From Microthyrium microscopicum (Eukaryota; Ascomycota; Dothideomycetes; Microthyriales; Microthyriaceae): a stretch of DNA of 64,000 bases. The notes below the pieces were generated by a model that searched no databases, had not been told where the DNA came from, and was given only the letters and a program-made list of their open reading frames with translations. Position numbers and translations under genes: made by a program. Positions 22,330 to 33,211 of the stretch are shown here, in pieces. The stretch lies in assembly GCA_010405405.1 (NCBI GenBank), contig MU004231.1, forward strand, positions 1,819,386 through 1,883,385, given 5' to 3'. How positions within the stretch are numbered: position 1 is the stretch's first letter; each line of letters begins with the position of its first letter.

Positions 22330-24324
22330 TTCGATTGATATGAAGACTAGTTCGTAAGTTGTAAGTTGAGATCGAGTTGTTTTCAGTTATACGTCCAGCG
22401 TCTGTATGGTCGCGTAGTAGTATAACTTTCTCCTCTCCTTTATATTTTCTTCAAAGAATGAATGTGTCGAACACCAAACGAGAGAGTGTAGTTTGTTGCA
22501 AGTGAGCGTATTCCGTTTAAGTGAGTGAACAACGTGTATGTAAAAGAGTGAAATGGCCCGACTGGTGTAGACGACAACGACAACGCAGAACAGACGCCCA
22601 GCGCGCAAACCAAGACAAGCAAGAGAGTGAACGAGTGACCAGAGCCTGTGGAAATGAGCACGACCAAATTAGACGTTGGGCAAGCGAACGATTTAAAAAG
22701 AGGCTCACATTTGTTGATCAGCCTTGCCTCGTGGCTGGCGCTAATACCTATTACGGGAGCTAGCGACCAGTCCCATGTCAGAGAAAACGCCGCAAAGCGC
22801 CTTTTCTTTCTTCCAACAGTCGAGATGGGTCTAAGACGGGCCCAAGATGGTAAGGTCGGGCTACGACAAGGCCTGTTTGAATCCACACTGTTGCGTGGCG
22901 CCAATTTGCTGGGGACTTGGTTGCTTTGCTTGCACAACATGACGAATTTGTTGGATCCATCATCAGAAATGAACTCCAAAGACTCGAAAGATACTACATA
23001 CGAGGTTCATTACCAGAGATCCCCGCGATCAGAACGATTAAGCGGAAGGTTCTAACGCTATGATCATTTCCAAACATTGCTAATTGGAAGGTAAAGACCC
23101 ATTGATTCTAAATGACTCTCAGCAAGAGAAAGAAGACCAGCAAGAACCAGGACTCGACGACCGTAACGACCAGGCAGGGGGAAATGAGATGAAAAAGACC
23201 AACGAATCAAAAGCATAGAAATTGGCGGCGGAAGAAGAGACGCTAGACTTGTTCCTGAAAGAAAGGCATGGTTGAAAACTGTTGGTTCAGGGGTTGATCG
23301 ATGTTTCATTGGCACCATCCGCCGTCAAGCTGCAACCTCCCACCAATCTCCACCCGTCTTCTGAGTTGCCAAACATCGGGCGGATGGCGCCGTGACAAAC
23401 AAGCCAAAGGATTGTCCCTGCACATCATTCAACCTTCTTAAAGAAACAGATTGCCTGACCAGTGAACAGGCGATTCTCCATGTTTCGCCCATCGCTGCGT
23501 TCTCGAAGGACGAACGTCCAACACCAACACCAACACAACAGTGCAACCGTGAGCAATTCGTGCTGGTGTCAGACTGTTCGCCTTGCGCTCGTGCGGTCTT
23601 ACGTGGAGTTCTGTTTGACGAACAGATCCCTGCTTTAGCTTCCAACAAAATGGATTTCTAGTGGAACCGATGTCAACCTAACCACCAAATTTTCTCCCGA
23701 TGCTTGTACTTTTCATCTGAACATGCAACATCAGGGAGATTCACCGGACCCGAAGAGGATTTTGAACCAACATTGCAAAATGACCTCCTGGTGAAACACG
23801 TCCTTCTCGGAATGGAATCCCCAGCCGATGAGATCTGCGGTTCTAGCCCAACGTGTCGGTTCGGAGAATAGGAAATGCAATTACCTGGATGAATTGTATT
23901 ACGCATGATGAGTAGATACTAGACAAAGGAGCCTCATGGCAAATGTCGACCAATAGACAAAGTACCGGCTCGGTTCATCAATTCGAATGCTCTATATTCC
24001 TTCTACCACCCTTTATGATTGGATGCTCAAGAAAACTATAGACTGTTTTTGGATTTTGTATGGCTACCGCATGCTATAGGCAAATAACCGCATTCCCTCT
24101 ATGAATGTCGAGGGTTGCCGTTGCTGTTGGCCAGGGCTTGTCATATATTACGTCTACCCGCCGAAATGTTGCATGATCTAGTGACTTATGTTTGTGTTTG
24201 GACGGTGTAACGGTGAAGTAAAGCAATATATCAAAATGAACTATCTCATATAGCCGCTAATTCCAATTTAAGCAGAGGGCTCCGTAACCAGTTTACACAT
24301 AAGATTCTGCAACCACATACTGTA
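22330..24324. other. 2-kb gene-free region upstream of the secreted protein gene
   Basis: I found open frames up to 179 codons on the minus strand, but none has a recognisable motif, a signal peptide or codon use like the neighbours. It probably contains the promoter of the Asp f 4-like gene and the 3' region of the monooxygenase gene. Confidence 0.4.
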
Positions 24325-25593
24325 CTACACTTTGGCAAACTCGTTACGCAAATCTTCTTCAACGTTGTTCAAGTACAACCATCCCAGCTGCCCTTCCGGA
24401 CTAGATCCATCGTCTTCATGCCAAATTTGCTCTGGAGGTAACAATTTCCGTTCCGCTTCGGATAGACGCATACTGTTCATTTTGTTGGTAAGTTCCAGAA
24501 CTTTGTCGACCCGGCCTTGTCGATAGCTCTGCCAAATCTTCACTGCACTGCAAAGGTCCAATCCAGGTGAGAGTGAGCTGAGCACCACTGCCAAACACAG
24601 TGCATCTTCAAATGCTTGGTTGGCTCCTTGACCGGCTGTTGGGGGAATAGCGTGCGCTGCATCACCTGTCATGATTACACGACCAGTATTGGATGACCAC
24701 TCCTCCATCTTTGGAACAGTGTGAAAGGGCCAGATGGACATGGAGTGTGTCTCTGGCTCACTCGCTTGTCGTTGACCCTGTTGTACGAGCTCTGACCAGT
24801 CGTTCATGTCTGCTTGATGTAGCTGAATGAGCTCAGTCTTTTCCTTGAGAAGCATATCCCAGCCTGACCGGTCTTGCAGCGGATACTTGAATTGACGTCC
24901 TACAAAGATCTCGTTGCCATCTGCGTTTTGTGGTGCGTAAACGAACGAACCAGCTTTGCCTTGAAGAGATACTGGTAGTGGGAAGCCTTCCGGAAAGTTG
25001 AATTTTGACTTGGGTACGGCGAATGTGACGCCAATGAAACCAGAGTATTTTGCAACAATTCCAGGATGGATATACTGTCGGACTTTGGAATGAATGCCGT
25101 CTGCGCCGATGAGAACTTCGGCGGTATCCTCAACGGCATCAACAAAAGCGAACTTGACTCCAGTCTCATCTTCAGATATGACTTTGTCAAACTTCTTTCC
25201 ATATTCTATGGTTATGCCTTGCTCTTCAGTCATTTCGCGCAGAATACGAAGCAAGGTCTTGCGGTAGATGCGAAGCGCGTTGTAGCCATATTTCTGCTCG
25301 TGGCCAAAGTAATACGTTCCAAGCTTCTCAGAATGGTCGTCGTCGTTGATGAAAGTCAACGTACTGAAGTTGAACCCCTCTTTCACTATGCGTTGGTATG
25401 CCCCAATGCCATCCAATACCCGAAGAGCATTAGGCGAAAGCATGATGGCTCCTCCAAAGTCGTACGTGGGAGGCCGTAGCTCATAGAACTTGGGCTTGAT
25501 GCCTCGTTGATTGAGAGCTAGTCCTAGAGTGAGACCACCAAGGCCTGCGCCAATAATGGTCACTGTCTTTGGTGGAGCTGTCATGGAAGCCAT
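24325..25593 (-). CDS. FAD-dependent aromatic monooxygenase (salicylate-hydroxylase-like)
   Basis: A single exon encodes 422 residues, the normal length for group A flavoprotein monooxygenases. These use NAD(P)H and oxygen to hydroxylate aromatic or polyketide-like substrates. The dinucleotide-binding motif IGAGLGGL lies at residues 14-21. The second FAD/NADPH motif GADGIHSKVR is near 165. The FAD ribityl motif GDAAHAIPPTAGQGANQAFED is near 317. There is no signal peptide. The substrate cannot be read from sequence. A Zn2Cys6 regulator lies 560 bp upstream on the same strand, so this may be a small regulated unit. No polyketide or peptide synthase is visible nearby, which limits the case for a secondary-metabolite cluster. 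Confidence 0.9.
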   Translation of the reverse strand: MASMTAPPKTVTIIGAGLGGLTLGLALNQRGIKPKFYELRPPTYDFGGAIMLSPNALRVLDGIGAYQRIVKEGFNFSTLTFINDDDHSEKLGTYYFGHEQKYGYNALRIYRKTLLRILREMTEEQGITIEYGKKFDKVISEDETGVKFAFVDAVEDTAEVLIGADGIHSKVRQYIHPGIVAKYSGFIGVTFAVPKSKFNFPEGFPLPVSLQGKAGSFVYAPQNADGNEIFVGRQFKYPLQDRSGWDMLLKEKTELIQLHQADMNDWSELVQQGQRQASEPETHSMSIWPFHTVPKMEEWSSNTGRVIMTGDAAHAIPPTAGQGANQAFEDALCLAVVLSSLSPGLDLCSAVKIWQSYRQGRVDKVLELTNKMNSMRLSEAERKLLPPEQIWHEDDGSSPEGQLGWLYLNNVEEDLRNEFAKV

Positions 25594-26156
25594 AAGTAAA
25601 GCTGTGTGGGCTCTGAAAAGGGTGGTCTGGGTTGTTGGGTAGTGGGATAAGATCTTAACGATACTGTAACCGATTCGTTTGATTGATAAATCAAGATGGC
25701 TTTCTGAACAAGCAGAACTATCATCTTTATAGCTTGGTGTTGGTTCATGTTGATCCTCAACATCTCAGCCTTATTGGGTCTTATCGGCCGATGTAGCTCC
25801 TTCGGCCGAGTCCTCGCATCCGACAGATGAGAGCCGAAGCTCACCACTATCTCTTCCAACACGATTTCAGTAGTCTGCACCCCGTAGAGTGTCTGCAAAT
25901 GCAGCATGCCAGAGCTTTTCCATTTTTCAAATAGTGTGATTGCACTGAACAAGATCTGCATCGTTCCATCAGCTTTCCTGCCCACCATCGCGCTCGAAGT
26001 TAGCGTACGCTTCGAAATCCTGTGACCCTGTCGCATTCAACAAATGGTCTGGGCGTCTTGGGAAATAAAGCACTTGGTCACAGACGGGAGTATAAAGTAG
26101 ACACTGCACTCGATGGAGCTTAGATTTGTGTCATCCAAGTTATAGACACCAAAATG
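25594..26156. other. Upstream region of the monooxygenase gene
   Basis: An open frame of 151 codons on the minus strand (25581-26036) has no resemblance to known proteins and overlaps the start of the monooxygenase. It was not called. The region carries the monooxygenase promoter and the regulator gene's 3' end. Confidence 0.4.
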
Positions 26157-28488
26157 CTAAATTGGTACGTTCGAATTGAACGGCAATGAAGGCAGGCCTG
26201 CCACATCCGCAAACAGTTCCAAGTTCCAGTCCCCCAAAGTCGGCTCAAAGTCAAGACTAAAGTCTTGATTCAAAGTTGGATCCATGAAGAAGTCTGACTG
26301 AGGTGTATGAAAAGAGTCTGAAGAGCTATATTCCTGCCGTCGGTTCTGGGCATCGCTCTGATGTCGCTCTTTCGACCACGTCATTATCCTGATCACGGCG
26401 AAGTGCATGAGCTTTTTTCTGCCATCTTCAAGCCCTGTCTGCTTGGTGAGGTCCGCCGCGCCTGCTAAGACTAGTAATTGCTTCAGTACTGGCCTAAGAT
26501 CTGGCTTCCGTTTGATGATGGATCGCATAGTATCGTCTATCATTCTCCTGACAGCAGATTTGGGAACATCCAATGCCATTGCTGGGCGGGTTTGCTCAAT
26601 ATCGAAGAGCTGCTTCGAGGCTTTGTCGACGAGATTCATGGCATAGCATGCGCAGTGGGCAGCACGAATCACATCATCGCCGTTTAACGCGTCGAAAACT
26701 TTCCAAGCTTTATCGTCGGTTATTGCTTCGAGTTCCGAAAGATGTGGGTCCAAAGTGTCCGAATTTGACATAACGGCCATACAAAAGAACACACATTTTG
26801 TTGCTGTAACGGCAAACTCAGTGTTGCTTAGCAGATTAGCCATATCAAAGTACTGGAGGACATAAGTGAACAACAAGATCATCGGTCGACGATAGCACAT
26901 GTCCATCATTACCGATTGGAAGATCATGGATTGTTCTGATATTGTGTGGAACTTTTGCATCGTTGCTGATCGATAGAGTTCTAATTCTCCCAATAGTTTG
27001 TTGACTTCCAAAAAGGATGCTTCGCACTTGGAAACAATATTCAATGCCTGAATGCGCAAAGGCAAAGACTGAGATAAGGCCACTTGAAAAGAGGTCCTTT
27101 TTCCGTCTTCTCCATGTGAGATGGGATCGACAGAACTATCATATATGTCTTCTTCCTTGGGAAAATGGCAGGTATAAGTGATGGATTGAAGTAAACTTGG
27201 CATACCACAAGACAGAGAAGCTTCAAGATCTAATTCTGCAATAGTGTACCATATGCGACGTCGAAGTTCTGCTTGAAATGGGGACATCTTTGGGTCTAGC
27301 TCTTCCGGATCTATTTGCAGGCGTAGAGTGAGAGCCAACCGCACAAGGTCTCCAGTTGCCCTCCATACATCAGTAGAAGGGTATGCCAAAAGCCGTTTTG
27401 CTAGAACAAGAAGGCAACTGGTCAAGATCGCATTCGGTTGAGAGCGCTGTTTGGAGCCCAAAGAGGACAACCAGTGGTCCACCATAGAGCAGACCTTAGA
27501 AGGATTAGCTGAAAAATCGTTAGGGACATCCGAGTGCTGGTGCTTGTTTATTTGAGCCCCGATAAGTGCCGCTAACGCAAACTGTGGGATGAATGCTGCC
27601 CATAGAGAATCATCCATCGCTTGCCGGTTGTCGAGGAATTGATGGTATTTTCGAATGAAAGTCGTCAAATGCAATATCCGATAAGGTCTTTCAAAATATG
27701 TATAGTATTGATTCACATACTGATCCAAAGTGTGTCGAGGCACTGCTGCTAGTATAGACATCAGATCGACATCTCCCCGAACTTGAAGGCTCTGTTTCTT
27801 TTTTGGAAACATGATTTGCAATTGCGCAAAATCCGCCTTGAAGGTTGGATCATCAAGAGTATGACATGAGTATTGTGCAACCTCTGGAAACTGTTTAAGG
27901 AGGTCAGCTAGGTAGAAAACAACTTGGAGAATGCACTTTAAGCAAGATATTAGAAACAATAGTGAAATTGAAGGTGAAGAAAAGGATATAAATCGACGGC
28001 ATTGTTGAAAGCCCTACCCGTAGGACGCTTACCAAAGCCATAAGGGAGCGAGTATTGTTCAACCCATGATACTGTAGGTAAGATGGCTTCTTGATTTCAC
28101 CCGAGGAATCCGGTACTGTAGACGCTGTAATTGGCAAAAGATTATCTGCTCGGCGTTGGAAAAGTTTCTCTAGCCTTTGGACTTGTGTGCGGAGTTCAGC
28201 TATTTCGCGTGCGCCAGAAGGTACAAGAGCAGATGTAGGAAGCACACCATCCGCTGGACTGGGCTCGCCCGAACGCGACTCCGAGACTCTGGAAGGCGAG
28301 ACAGCTTCATTGAAAGAGTCCCGTACATTACGACTCGTTTCATCATAACCGCAGCTATCCGCGCGGTGATATTTAACACATTGTGAACACGGTTGTTCTC
28401 TGTCGCATTTGAGCTTCTTCGAGCGGCAGTTGAGACATGATTTTACTGGTCGTGGACGCTTTCGAGGAACAAGAGATGCAGAAGACAT
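26157..28488 (-). CDS. Zn2Cys6 fungal transcription factor
   Basis: This is a 744-residue nuclear regulator in two exons, 28488-28033 and 27935-26157. The N-terminal binuclear zinc cluster is C18-x2-C21-x6-C28-x5-C34-x2-C37-x7-C45, preceded by a basic RKRPRPVK run. A heptad-like leucine segment (IAELRTQVQRLEKLFQRRAD) near residue 95 fits a dimerising coiled coil. A fungal-specific middle homology region follows (PYRILHLTTFIRKYHQF, then RRRIWYTIAELDLEASLSCGMP), as in the Fungal_trans family. The acidic, aromatic C terminus (DFFMDPTLNQDFSLDFEPT) could activate transcription. It most likely binds CGG-type sites. A target in the adjacent monooxygenase gene is only inferred from position. Confidence 0.92.
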
Positions 28489-29421
28489 GGCATGATAAAC
28501 AGATACAATTATACCACGAGTGTTTCGTTGATTTTGTGACAGTGGAGGAGGTTGGACAAAGAGATGAAGTTGGAGAAGCAGTCGCGTAAAATCATTTTGG
28601 CAGGAGAGATGAACATCGACTACCGTTTTTGCTTTTTTTCAGCCTTGTCACGCTCATTGTGTCTATGTCTTCAAAACACATCGTTAGACATACATGCATT
28701 GATCAACAAATAAGTAAAATGGAATGGTAGGTTCTCCAAATTGAGAATCCAAAATCCCAATAAAGCTAGATATCTTTTAAAACGAAGCAAAACCAACGAT
28801 GCTAACACAACTTTGTTCTTAAGCATCGATTATCAAAAATAGCTCCTAATTTCGCCTTTGACATTGAGCTGATACGGAGCAACATGCAGTTTGGTGTTGA
28901 CATCAAGTGGCCAAACTCTCAGTGTTGACTGCAGGTGCCTAAGGGCGATGAGTAGAGACGAGCATCACGCAGTCACTCGCCACAAACCATAAGACTTTTA
29001 TCAATTGCCACCACCTTAAGATATCACATGTATGAGCGTACAGAATATGCCCTGAAAACGTCTGAATGGCACAAATTACATTAAATCTCCACACTTGCCC
29101 CACAGATTCCCCACGATTTCAATCAATGAACAAGCCCCCTTTGAAGGGCCATGGATGGTTTCTAACTGCATACGAACGTTTCGTGGTATCATTATCCCCA
29201 GATCCTATACTAAACTATCACTGCAAGCTCAGATCGTAATATATCTACGTATGATGTCCAAAATAGCGCGATTGCATTGGGCATTAGTCCAACTTTTTTT
29301 CAGCAATACTTCTGTTCGTCCGTAACGACCTCATCACGTCAAATATGTATGTCTTGGTTAAGTACCAGAGCTCGACCTGTAAGCTTTTTCAGGAAGGAAA
29401 TCCAAGTTACTTCAACTCAGA
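28489..29421. other. Divergent upstream region
   Basis: This separates the Zn2Cys6 gene from the secreted DAPG-hydrolase-like gene. It is AT-rich, with no coding signal seen. Confidence 0.4.
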
Positions 29422-30472
29422 ATGTTGCTCTATAGTATATTTGCTACCTTGGTAGCCAACATTGCCATCACTTCAGCAGCTGATCCGCCACCACCACAGC
29501 CTCTTCTTCTCTCCGATGCCAAAAAGTTACTGGTTCCAGATTATCCCAAAGAGGAACGCGGCTGGGTCCAAAACAGCGATGGCATGTACTACATCTCAAG
29601 TAAGTTTTGGTCCACCACCACCGCGATCCAACCCATCAGCTAACCTCGTCTCCAAGCCAACACGCACAGTAAGCAAACCTCCACATCCCCAGCTAACCAG
29701 CTCTCTGACTGCTTCAAGTGCCCGGAATAACCGGCGCGATGATTGACTGGTGGTTTGGCTACGTAACCACCACAGAACAATACATCCCTTGGCACCCCCT
29801 CGACCACGTCTACAGCGAATGGTCTGGCCCACACGGTAACTCCACCTACATCAACGGCAATCATCTCGTGTACGAGAAGATTGGCGGCGAACTCCAGAAG
29901 CTGCGTATCAACTTCCTCACACCCGCCAAATACTTTGGTGAAGGCTACAAGGGCTTATGGAAGACGGCGAATGTGAGCACGGCGGCGGTTGGCACCGTGA
30001 GCTTCTGGGAGGGCAAAGGAAAGGGGGTGGCTGGGTTCCAGGTGGGCCACCTATGTCATTTGATTCATGAGGAGGCGGATGGGATACGGATGAGGAGTCG
30101 ATTTTGGTTGGGGGATGTTGATGGGTTGCCGTTGGATAAGGAGACAAGAAGTTCGATTGTGCCGATGAATTTGGTTACAGGATTGGGTAAGTTGATTCAG
30201 TGGTTTGAATGATGAAGGATCTGCGCTGTATCATGACATGCTGGCGAGCTGGCTTGATGTGATATGGTTGCAGATGGTGAGAGATGGAGTGATGGTGAAT
30301 TCGAGAGCCTGGGCAGTAATTATATTGTGCTAACAAGATTTCAGTTAAACACGCGACTGAAGAGATGGGCTACTTGAAGGGATTCTTAGCGGACTTGTAT
30401 CGTAAGGAAAACAAGATTGGACCCAAGAAGAGAGGAGAGAAGGTCATCAAGCCATGGTCACACGATTTTTAG
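29422..30472 (+). CDS. Secreted DAPG hydrolase (PhlG)-like protein
   Basis: This is a 257-residue protein in three exons: 29422-29599, 29719-30186 and 30345-30472. The first 20 residues (MLLYSIFATLVANIAITSAA) look like a signal peptide. Exon 2 opens with MPGITGAMIDWWFGYV. It continues with PWHPLDHVYSEW, a Glu-containing strand (YEKIGGELQ) and GHLCHLIHEE, and exon 3 has VKHATEEMGYL. These match the order of the zinc-ligand His/Glu/His/His segments of the 2,4-diacetylphloroglucinol hydrolase family, which cleaves a C-C bond in acylphloroglucinols. The true substrate is unknown. A secreted form would act outside the cell, for example on aromatic compounds from bacteria or plants. It sits directly before the tandem cysteine-rich genes. 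Confidence 0.8.
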
Positions 30473-30563
30473 TCATTGTCGAAACGCCGTTGGATACTTG
30501 TACGAGATATGATAATGCCCACACGGCGTGTTAGGAGCAGATAGATGAAAAAAACAACGATAT

Positions 30564-30587
30564 CCACTTCAAAGACTTCACATGGTC
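30564..30587 (+). promoter_or_regulatory. Conserved 24-bp upstream block, copy A
   Basis: The block reads ATCCACTTCA, four variable bases, then CTTCACATGG-like sequence. It lies 156 bp before the start of cysteine-rich copy A. It recurs upstream of copies B and C, while flanking bases have diverged more. It is either a functional promoter element or a remnant of the duplicated unit. Confidence 0.6.
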
Positions 30588-30742
30588 CATGAAACCCATC
30601 CGATGTCGTATCCGAAAGAACTCTCAGCTCACAGCGGCAGCGCTTGCATCATCCAAATCCCTCAGTTTATCACGTTCTGATAAGTCTCTTTGAGGATCTG
30701 AATTATTTCCTATCCCTTTATTTCCCAAGCAGCGTCACCGAT

Positions 30743-31605
30743 ATGCAATTTTCCGCACATACAATTTGGTTTGCTATAGGCAAGACAATTGTATATGCTC
30801 TAGTTGCTAGAAATACGACATCACCCACGTAAGCCTAACCTTGTATGAATATCTGCCAGCACTGACGCTATCTAGAGGTCATTATATACCTCCGCCAGGT
30901 TGCCCATTCGGGATGGGAGGCCCAGAAGGAATATACCGAGATCCTCCTAGACCGCTCGCAGGTCCATGTATAGCAAAATCTCGTGAGCACCACAATACAA
31001 TTTGCGATATGTCTGACCTTTGGCATCATAGTACTATGTAGCAACACCGGAGGCCTGCCATGTTGCGGCACTAATCCGTGCGATGTTGACAAGACTTACC
31101 AACCCCGGAACAGATGCTGTGTTGGATCAGGCCGTAAGCAATGGACCACGATCTCACTGCCTCCTAAGTGAGTCAAACAAGGAGTCGGGAAAACGCTGAT
31201 AGATATTTGAACAGACGCAGTGCAACCAGCCCAAGATTGTTGCGATGACAGAGATAGACGTTCGGTGAACAGCGGAACGCGTACCATATGCTGCATTCGT
31301 GGTGGTGGTAGGTATAGTTCTTCATGAACAAATTGGCATACATTGCTGAGCTGGTTTATAGATCCAAATCCCAGCGGCCCAAATGATATCGGTTCTGCAG
31401 CTTGCTGCGGCAATGCTAGATCTGGTCCCAATAGCTCTCAGGTGTGCTGCTACCAAGGCGGTGGTGAGTTTGGTGTGTACATGGTATAAAGACAGCGACT
31501 AATCTTGTAGAATACGTTAATCCTAGCCAGGCTGGCTACCCGCATATTTGCTGTGATGGTATGTCGCCGATCGGTTTTTTTCCTTTCATAGCATGTCGAG
31601 GATGA
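30743..31605 (+). CDS. Small secreted CC-module protein, tandem copy A
   Basis: The model has six exons: 30743-30828, 30876-30982, 31032-31133, 31215-31307, 31362-31463 and 31511-31605. It gives 194 residues with all phases closed. Exon 1 is a signal peptide (MQFSAHTIWFAIGKTIVYAL). Exon 2 carries a Pro/Gly segment (IPPPGCPFGMGGPEGIYRDP) and ends CIAKS. Exon 3 has CCGTNPC and CCVGSG. Exon 4 has QDCCDD and CCIRGG. Exon 5 has ACCGN and CCYQGG. Exon 6 has ICCDG. There are 19 cysteines in about 170 mature residues, mostly as adjacent pairs. Introns 2-5 are phase 1. I do not know the family. Secretion is inferred. The last exon is more diverged from its counterparts in B and C and might be mis-modelled after 31557. 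Confidence 0.75.
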
Positions 31606-31956
31606 ATAAGGCATTGTCAATAGCTGTTTGCAACGCTGATGGAAGCTCGACAGTTTTCTTATAGATGGGAGATTGCAGTAGCTCTAATGATCATTAGAAA
31701 AGAAAAAAGTTAACAAGGCACAGAATTCAGCGCTATGCTCATTTGCATATTCTTATCCACTTCAACATCTTCACATGGCCCGGAAATCTAGCCAATCTCG
31801 AATTGAAAAAAATCCCAACTGAGAGTCTCTCTACCTAAATATGACGCGTGAAGAAGCGTGCAGACACTCCCATCATCTGTGCTTTTTGAGAAGCTTGGAT
31901 TTAAAATCTTTTGGGAGTTGATGTCTTCCATCCTAGCCTTTGCAAGCACCGCCAAA
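31606..31956. other. Spacer between cysteine-rich copies A and B
   Basis: This is part of the duplicated unit. The segment with 'caatagctgtttgc' shortly after copy A and the AT-rich stretch before the 24-bp block are repeated in the spacer between B and C. Confidence 0.6.
31755..31778 (+). promoter_or_regulatory. Conserved 24-bp upstream block, copy B
   Basis: This is the same block as upstream of copies A and C (ATCCACTTCA...CTTCACATGG). It lies 179 bp before the copy B start. Confidence 0.6.
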
Positions 31957-32847
31957 ATGCCATTATTAGCCTACGGAATCTGCTTGGCTCTAGGCAAGAC
32001 ATCTGGCTCTGCTCTAACATCTAAGAACTCAACACCACCTTTGTGAAGCCAGCACTGTTTAATCACCTGCATTGCTGACGGCAACGATATAGAAGTCAAT
32101 ATATACCTTTACCTGGCTGTCTATTTGTAATAGGGAGGACCAGAAGGTATATATCGAGATCCTTCCATGCCACCTGCATGTATAGCAAAATCTCGTAAGT
32201 CTCAATCTATGCTGGACACTAACAAGCATCTCTAACATTATGGCATCAGAACATCGTCTCGTTGGTGAACAAGCAATCCATCCGTATTGCGGAACTCATC
32301 CTTGCGAGAATGACAAATCGATCTATCCTACTCAGAGATGCTGTGTCGGATCAGGCCGTAAGAATATTTCAAACACTTCAAACGCTGATGTTCATAACCA
32401 CTAACAAGGTATATCATTGAGCAGAACCAGTACAGCCATCCCAAGATTGTTGCGATGACAAATTCAGACATAGCGCGTTGAATGATACAGAAACTATATG
32501 TTGTATTCGCGGCGGTGGTGAGTATAGCCCCTGATAGAACAAAAGACATTGTACGGTGCTGACTCTGTTTACTCTGATCATACATCGCATCTATGATATC
32601 AACATAGTAGAGAATGCACTTGACCTCTGCTGCGGACATGGTTTTTTCTCCACGGGTCCTGGCGTTAATAGGCAAGTGTGTTGCTACGAAAGCGGTAATG
32701 AGTGTGGTTATTTAGGAACATGGTTGAAGAATCATTGGACTGACACTTGTAGACCCTGTTGATCCATTCCAGCCTGCCTTTATTGGTCAAGTTTGCTGCT
32801 CTGGCCAGCCGCCCGTGCCTGGTCCTGAAGGTCGAACATATTGTTAA
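31957..32847 (+). pseudogene. CC-module protein, tandem copy B, exon 2 damaged
   Basis: The six-exon layout of copies A and C is kept: 31957-32042, 32093-32196, 32250-32357, 32425-32517, 32608-32694 and 32753-32847. All splice signals and the overall phase are preserved. Exon 2 is altered. Relative to copy A it has a two-base TA expansion in TATATATACC and one extra base further on, so the stretch that should read YIPPPGCPFG is shifted and hits TAA and TAG at 32130-32135. Beyond the stops the frame returns to GGPEGIYRDP...CIAKS, and exons 3-6 are intact (CCVGSG, QDCCDD, CCIRGG, LCCGH, CCYES, VCCSGQPP). Exon 3 also has YCG where A and C have CCG. It is most likely a recent pseudogene. No phase-compatible alternative acceptor was found, and a sequencing error is possible. 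The start was set by the GCCAAAATG context shared with copy C. Confidence 0.65.
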
Positions 32848-33211
32848 TACGAAGGAAGCATTATCAATAGCTGTTTGCTAAAGTGATCAAAGCTCGATAT
32901 TTTGCTCATACATTGGACATTTTACAGTCCTAGCGATTTGTAGAGGAGATATAAATAAAGCAAAGAATTCAATTCCATGTATGGAGAGCATATTCATATC
33001 CACTTCAGAATCTTCACATGGTATAGAAATGTAATGCGGCGTCATACTTTCGGGAATATAATCGGATGAGCATTCCCTTGACATCTCAAGAAGAGTAGAA
33101 GAAGAGCAGAAGCTGCTGCCGTGTCCAAGTCCTTAAAAATGATACTCTAGCAATTCATGCGTGGCGCCGAACGAGCACTCTTTTGGTACATTCCCAAGCA
33201 CTGTCGCCAAA
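32848..33211. other. Spacer between cysteine-rich copies B and C
   Basis: This is homologous to the spacer after copy A. It includes the AGCTGTTTGC segment and the 24-bp block just before copy C. Confidence 0.6.
32998..33021 (+). promoter_or_regulatory. Conserved 24-bp upstream block, copy C
   Basis: This is the same ATCCACTTCA...CTTCACATGG block. It lies 191 bp before the copy C start. Confidence 0.6.

Noticed and set aside
22440-22979. 179-codon minus-strand frame
   Set aside because: Composition unlike real proteins here, no family resemblance, and nested overlapping frames of similar length.
25581-26036. 151-codon minus-strand frame next to the monooxygenase
   Set aside because: It overlaps the monooxygenase start and has no recognisable domain.
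29095-29325. 76-codon plus-strand frame before the DAPG-hydrolase-like gene
   Set aside because: No signal peptide, cysteines or family resemblance.
32136-32196. Alternative acceptor (AATAG) to rescue copy B exon 2
   Set aside because: It leaves phase 0 instead of phase 1 into exon 3, so the cysteine frame would be lost.
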